Shown: piece by piece, positions 61,200-64,000 of the stretch | How positions within the stretch are numbered: the stretch's first letter is position 1 | Layout: each line of letters starts with the position of its first letter | DNA from: Prevotella sp. | GTDB taxonomy: Bacteria > Bacteroidota > Bacteroidia > Bacteroidales > Bacteroidaceae | Length of the DNA stretch: 64,000 nucleotides | Assembly: GCA_017417465.1 (NCBI GenBank) | Contig: JAFPZD010000040.1 | Location: 1 to 64,000 of the forward strand | Reading direction: 5' to 3' | Made by a program: the position numbers and the translations under genes | Notes under the pieces: model-generated | What the model saw: only the letters and a program-made list of their open reading frames with translations | Told to the model about the DNA's origin: nothing | The model's database searches: none

Positions 61200-62882
61200 A
61201 TGGCAACAACACCCGCATTCAAGTACGCCCCGATGTTCCAGATGGGCGAGGACAAGACCGAGTATCGACTTTTGAGCAAGGACGGCGTGAGCACCGCCGA
61301 GTTCGAAGGCAAGCAAATCGTAAAAGTATCGAAGGAGGCGCTGACGCTGCTGGCCCAGCAGGCTTTCCACGACGTGGAGTTCATGCTGCGCCGTGAGCAC
61401 AACCTTCAGGTGGCCCAGATACTGAGCGACCCCGAGGCTTCCGAGAACGACAAGTACGTAGCCCTGCAGTTCCTGCGCAACGCCGAGGTGGCCGCCCGTG
61501 GCATCCTGCCCTTCTGCCAGGACACTGGCACCGCCATCATCCACGGTGAGAAAGGTCAGCGCGTATGGACCGACTTCGAGGACGAAGAAGCCCTGTCGCT
61601 CGGCGTCTACAATACGTTCACGCAGGACAACCTGCGCTATTCGCAGAACGCCCCGCTGACGATGTACGACGAGGTGAACACACGCTGCAACCTGCCCGCA
61701 CAGATCGACATCGAGGCTGTCGAGGGCGACGAATACCGCTTCGTGATGGTCGCCAAGGGCGGTGGCTCGGCCAACAAGACCTACTTCTACCCCATGACCA
61801 AGGCCACCATCCAGAACGAGGGCACGCTCATCCCGTTCCTCGTCGAGAAGATGAAGAGCCTGGGCACGGCAGCCTGCCCACCCTACCACATCGCCTTCGT
61901 CATCGGTGGCACCAGTGCCGAGAAGAACCTGCTGACGGTGAAGCTCGCCAGCATCAAGTACTACGACTCGCTGCCCACCACTGGCGACGAGACAGGCCGC
62001 GCCTTCCGCGACATCGACCTGGAGAACAAGCTCCTCGACGAAGCTCATAAGATAGGACTCGGTGCACAGTTTGGCGGTAAGTACATGGCTCACGACATCC
62101 GCGTCGTACGCCTGCCGCGCCACGGTGCCTCATGTCCCATTGGCATGGGCGTCAGCTGCTCGGCTGACCGTAACATCAAAGGCAAGATCAACGCCCAGGG
62201 CATCTGGCTCGAGAAGATGGACTCGAACCCCTCGGAGCTGATTCCTGCCGAGTACGCCAAGGCTGGCGAGGGACAGAACACCATCGAGATCGACCTCAAC
62301 GAGGGCATCGACGCCGTTCGCCGCGAACTGACAAAGTATCCCGTCTCGACCCGCGTCAACCTGAAGGGCACCATCATCGTGGCCCGCGACATTGCCCACG
62401 CCAAGCTGAAGGCCCGCATCGACGCTGGCGAGGAGATGCCCGAGTACTTCAAGAAGTATCCCGTGCTCTATGCCGGACCGGCCAAGACGCCCGAAGGCTA
62501 TCCCTGTGGCTCAATGGGCCCGACGACTGCCAACCGCATGGATCCCTATGTGGACGAGTTCCAGAGTCTGGGCGCCTCGCTGGTGATGATTGCCAAGGGC
62601 AACCGCTCACAGCAGGTCACCGATGCCTGCCAGAAGTATGGCGGCTTCTATCTGGGAAGCATCGGCGGTGTGGCTGCCGTGCTGTCGCAGTCGAGCATCA
62701 AGTCGATCAAGTGCGTCGAATATCCCGAACTGGGCATGGAGGCCATCTGGAAGATTGAGGTTGAGGACTTCCCCGCCTTCATCCTCGTCGACGACAAGGG
62801 CAACGACTTCTTCAAGACGCTGAAGCCGTGGACGCCCTGTCCCAAGACCAAGATTGCCGACGTGAATCTAAAGATGTGCTAA
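61200..62882 (+). CDS. Class I fumarate hydratase
   Basis: A 560-aa iron-sulfur fumarase interconverting fumarate and malate. The N-terminal half has [17 protein letters not shown] (Fe-S Cys) and [15 protein letters not shown]. Further Cys are in [13 protein letters not shown] and [20 protein letters not shown]. Both the alpha- and beta-type domains are in one chain, as in FumA/FumB. ATG 61200 (MATTPAF) is chosen from promoter spacing; an in-frame start 12 codons upstream would lie beside the promoter. The M6 peptidase starts 1 nt after the stop. Confidence 0.95.
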   Translation: MATTPAFKYAPMFQMGEDKTEYRLLSKDGVSTAEFEGKQIVKVSKEALTLLAQQAFHDVEFMLRREHNLQVAQILSDPEASENDKYVALQFLRNAEVAARGILPFCQDTGTAIIHGEKGQRVWTDFEDEEALSLGVYNTFTQDNLRYSQNAPLTMYDEVNTRCNLPAQIDIEAVEGDEYRFVMVAKGGGSANKTYFYPMTKATIQNEGTLIPFLVEKMKSLGTAACPPYHIAFVIGGTSAEKNLLTVKLASIKYYDSLPTTGDETGRAFRDIDLENKLLDEAHKIGLGAQFGGKYMAHDIRVVRLPRHGASCPIGMGVSCSADRNIKGKINAQGIWLEKMDSNPSELIPAEYAKAGEGQNTIEIDLNEGIDAVRRELTKYPVSTRVNLKGTIIVARDIAHAKLKARIDAGEEMPEYFKKYPVLYAGPAKTPEGYPCGSMGPTTANRMDPYVDEFQSLGASLVMIAKGNRSQQVTDACQKYGGFYLGSIGGVAAVLSQSSIKSIKCVEYPELGMEAIWKIEVEDFPAFILVDDKGNDFFKTLKPWTPCPKTKIADVNLKMC

Positions 62883-62883
62883 T

Positions 62884-64000
62884 ATGAAGACCAAAAGAAC
62901 CAATCATCAGGGCGCGAAGTGGGTTTCCACTTTTGCCCTGATGGCTCTTTTCACCCTTAGCAGCACAGCGCAGACAAAGTTTCATCGCTACAACTGTATG
63001 GCGCCAGGCGAACAGGAGCAGTCCGAAGGTGCCATGAGCCGCGTCAGCCAACGACACCGCTTGCCGACGTTTAAGCCCGATATGTGGACGTACAACCAGG
63101 ACAAGCACAGCATCGTGGTGCTCGTGGAGTTCACCGACAGGGCGTTCTCGATGGAGAACCCGCGTGAGCGCTACGACAGCATCTTCAACTGTCCCGGCTA
63201 CAACGAGGGCCGCGGTCCGGGCTGTGTGGCCGACTACTTCCGCGAGCAGTCGGGCGGGCTGTGCGACATCACGTTCGACGTGTATGGCCCCGTGAAGGTC
63301 AGCACGTCTGAAAAAAGTAACGGCACTTACGGCTCTTCGGCACTGCGCGAGGCGTTGAAGCACGTGGTGGACTCGCTGAATGTCTCTGCCACCCAGACCG
63401 ACACACCCCCGATGGGCACTGGCACCGACTGGACGGGCAACGGCTATGCCACGCAGGTGGTCTTCGTCTTTGCCGGCTATGGCGGCAATGAGAATGCAGA
63501 GATCTGTAAAAAGAGCATCTGGCCCAACACCAGCTCGTTCTCAGCGCTCACACTGCCGTCGGGTGTCAAGGCCAATGTCTATACGGCCAGTGCTGAGCTG
63601 TGGTCGACGGGCAAGCTCTGCGGCATCGGTACCATCTGCCATGAGTTCTCGCACTCGCTGGGACTGCCCGACATTTATCCCACGTCGAAAAACGCCACAG
63701 AGTATTCAGTGGTCGACGAGTGGGACCTGATGGACGGTGGCAACTTCACCAACAACGGCTGGTGCCCCTGCAATTACACCGCCCTCGAGAAGATGCTGCT
63801 GGGTTGGAAGACGCCTATCGAGCTCGACTCGGCAACGACCGTGCTCGACATGAAGCCCATTTCGGAAGGTGGTGAGACCTATCTGGTGCGTAACACGAAC
63901 AACGAATATTACCTGCTGGAGAACCGCCAGTGGTCGGGCTGGGACCTGCGCCTGCCTGGTCATGGTCTGCTCATCTCACATGTAGACTACAATGCGTCAA
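62884..64000 (+). CDS. M6 family metalloprotease, partial at the window edge
   Basis: 372 codons to the edge of the window, with no stop. A basic N-terminus and hydrophobic core (STFALMALFTLSSTAQ) form a signal peptide. A propeptide-like stretch is followed by the catalytic region, with HEFSHSLGLPDIY (His253 and His257 zinc ligands, HExxHxxGxPD) typical of M6 (immune-inhibitor-A-like) proteases. Secreted. Nearly contiguous with the fumarase gene, though a shared role is not obvious. Confidence 0.88.
   Translation, partial: MKTKRTNHQGAKWVSTFALMALFTLSSTAQTKFHRYNCMAPGEQEQSEGAMSRVSQRHRLPTFKPDMWTYNQDKHSIVVLVEFTDRAFSMENPRERYDSIFNCPGYNEGRGPGCVADYFREQSGGLCDITFDVYGPVKVSTSEKSNGTYGSSALREALKHVVDSLNVSATQTDTPPMGTGTDWTGNGYATQVVFVFAGYGGNENAEICKKSIWPNTSSFSALTLPSGVKANVYTASAELWSTGKLCGIGTICHEFSHSLGLPDIYPTSKNATEYSVVDEWDLMDGGNFTNNGWCPCNYTALEKMLLGWKTPIELDSATTVLDMKPISEGGETYLVRNTNNEYYLLENRQWSGWDLRLPGHGLLISHVDYNAS

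Noticed and set aside
1..64000. tRNA or rRNA genes
   Set aside because: I saw no tRNA T-loop plus acceptor pairing or rRNA segments. A tRNA scan would be decisive.

Overview
The window is a chromosomal segment of a Bacteroidales bacterium, most likely a Prevotella-like genus. Many genes have the Bacteroidetes -7 box (TACCTTTG, TAACTTTG or TACTTTTG) directly upstream. There is a SusC/SusD polysaccharide utilisation locus, a DUF4270 lipoprotein, a CHU_C/type-B type IX sorting domain, and the Bacteroidales VapE / DUF4248 / HU / smalltalk / amidase gene set. Codon third positions look GC-rich, while many intergenic regions are AT-rich or simple-sequence repeats.

Layout. (1) 0.3-5 kb, minus strand: LysM/periplasmic-binding protein, beta-barrel protein, POT peptide transporter and a secreted endonuclease/phosphatase, in one tight run. 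(2) 5.2-14.6 kb, plus strand: CHU_C protein, uvrA, an NfnA-NfnB-like fused flavoprotein, a DUF486 membrane protein, a P-loop/CYTH fusion, pheS and a Nudix hydrolase. (3) 14.7-16.5 kb, minus: a YihY/BrkB membrane protein directly downstream of the RNase P RNA gene. (4) 17.2-29.3 kb, minus: a complete fructan (levan/inulin) locus with fructokinase, fructose permease, two GH32 enzymes, a DUF4960 surface glycan-binding lipoprotein, SusD and SusC. Its order resembles the B. thetaiotaomicron BT1757-BT1763 region, but no sensor/regulator lies in the window. (5) 29.3-42.7 kb: an accessory, repeat-rich island with a candidate structured RNA, an unknown 348-aa protein, a VapE-like primase/helicase, DUF4248, an HU-like protein, smalltalk and an amidase. 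A large surface protein on the opposite strand, broken by two amber codons, sits in the middle. (6) 42.7-64 kb: core genes, namely a zinc metallopeptidase, ThiE/TenI-like protein, prs, panD, panC, a GT5-like half protein, DUF4270, free-methionine-R-sulfoxide reductase, a heterodimeric ABC exporter with a LOG-family protein, an MBL hydrolase, an acetylesterase, hisS, a RelE/ParE-type toxin-antitoxin pair, purA, a Fur-family regulator, fumarase and a partial M6 peptidase.

The most unusual feature is repeat behaviour. Simple-sequence families occupy many intergenic regions, often as mirror-arranged inverted pairs (sandwiches) that could fold into long cruciforms. Sequence of the same kinds also lies in frame inside at least six coding regions: the endonuclease N-terminus, the Nfn fusion linker, a GH32, the SusD signal peptide, the VapE-like protein (twice) and an ABC exporter. 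This resembles Rickettsia palindromic elements in behaviour, though the sequences are different. An 85-bp repeat also brackets the island in inverted orientation. All calls come from reading the sequence; no database search was run.
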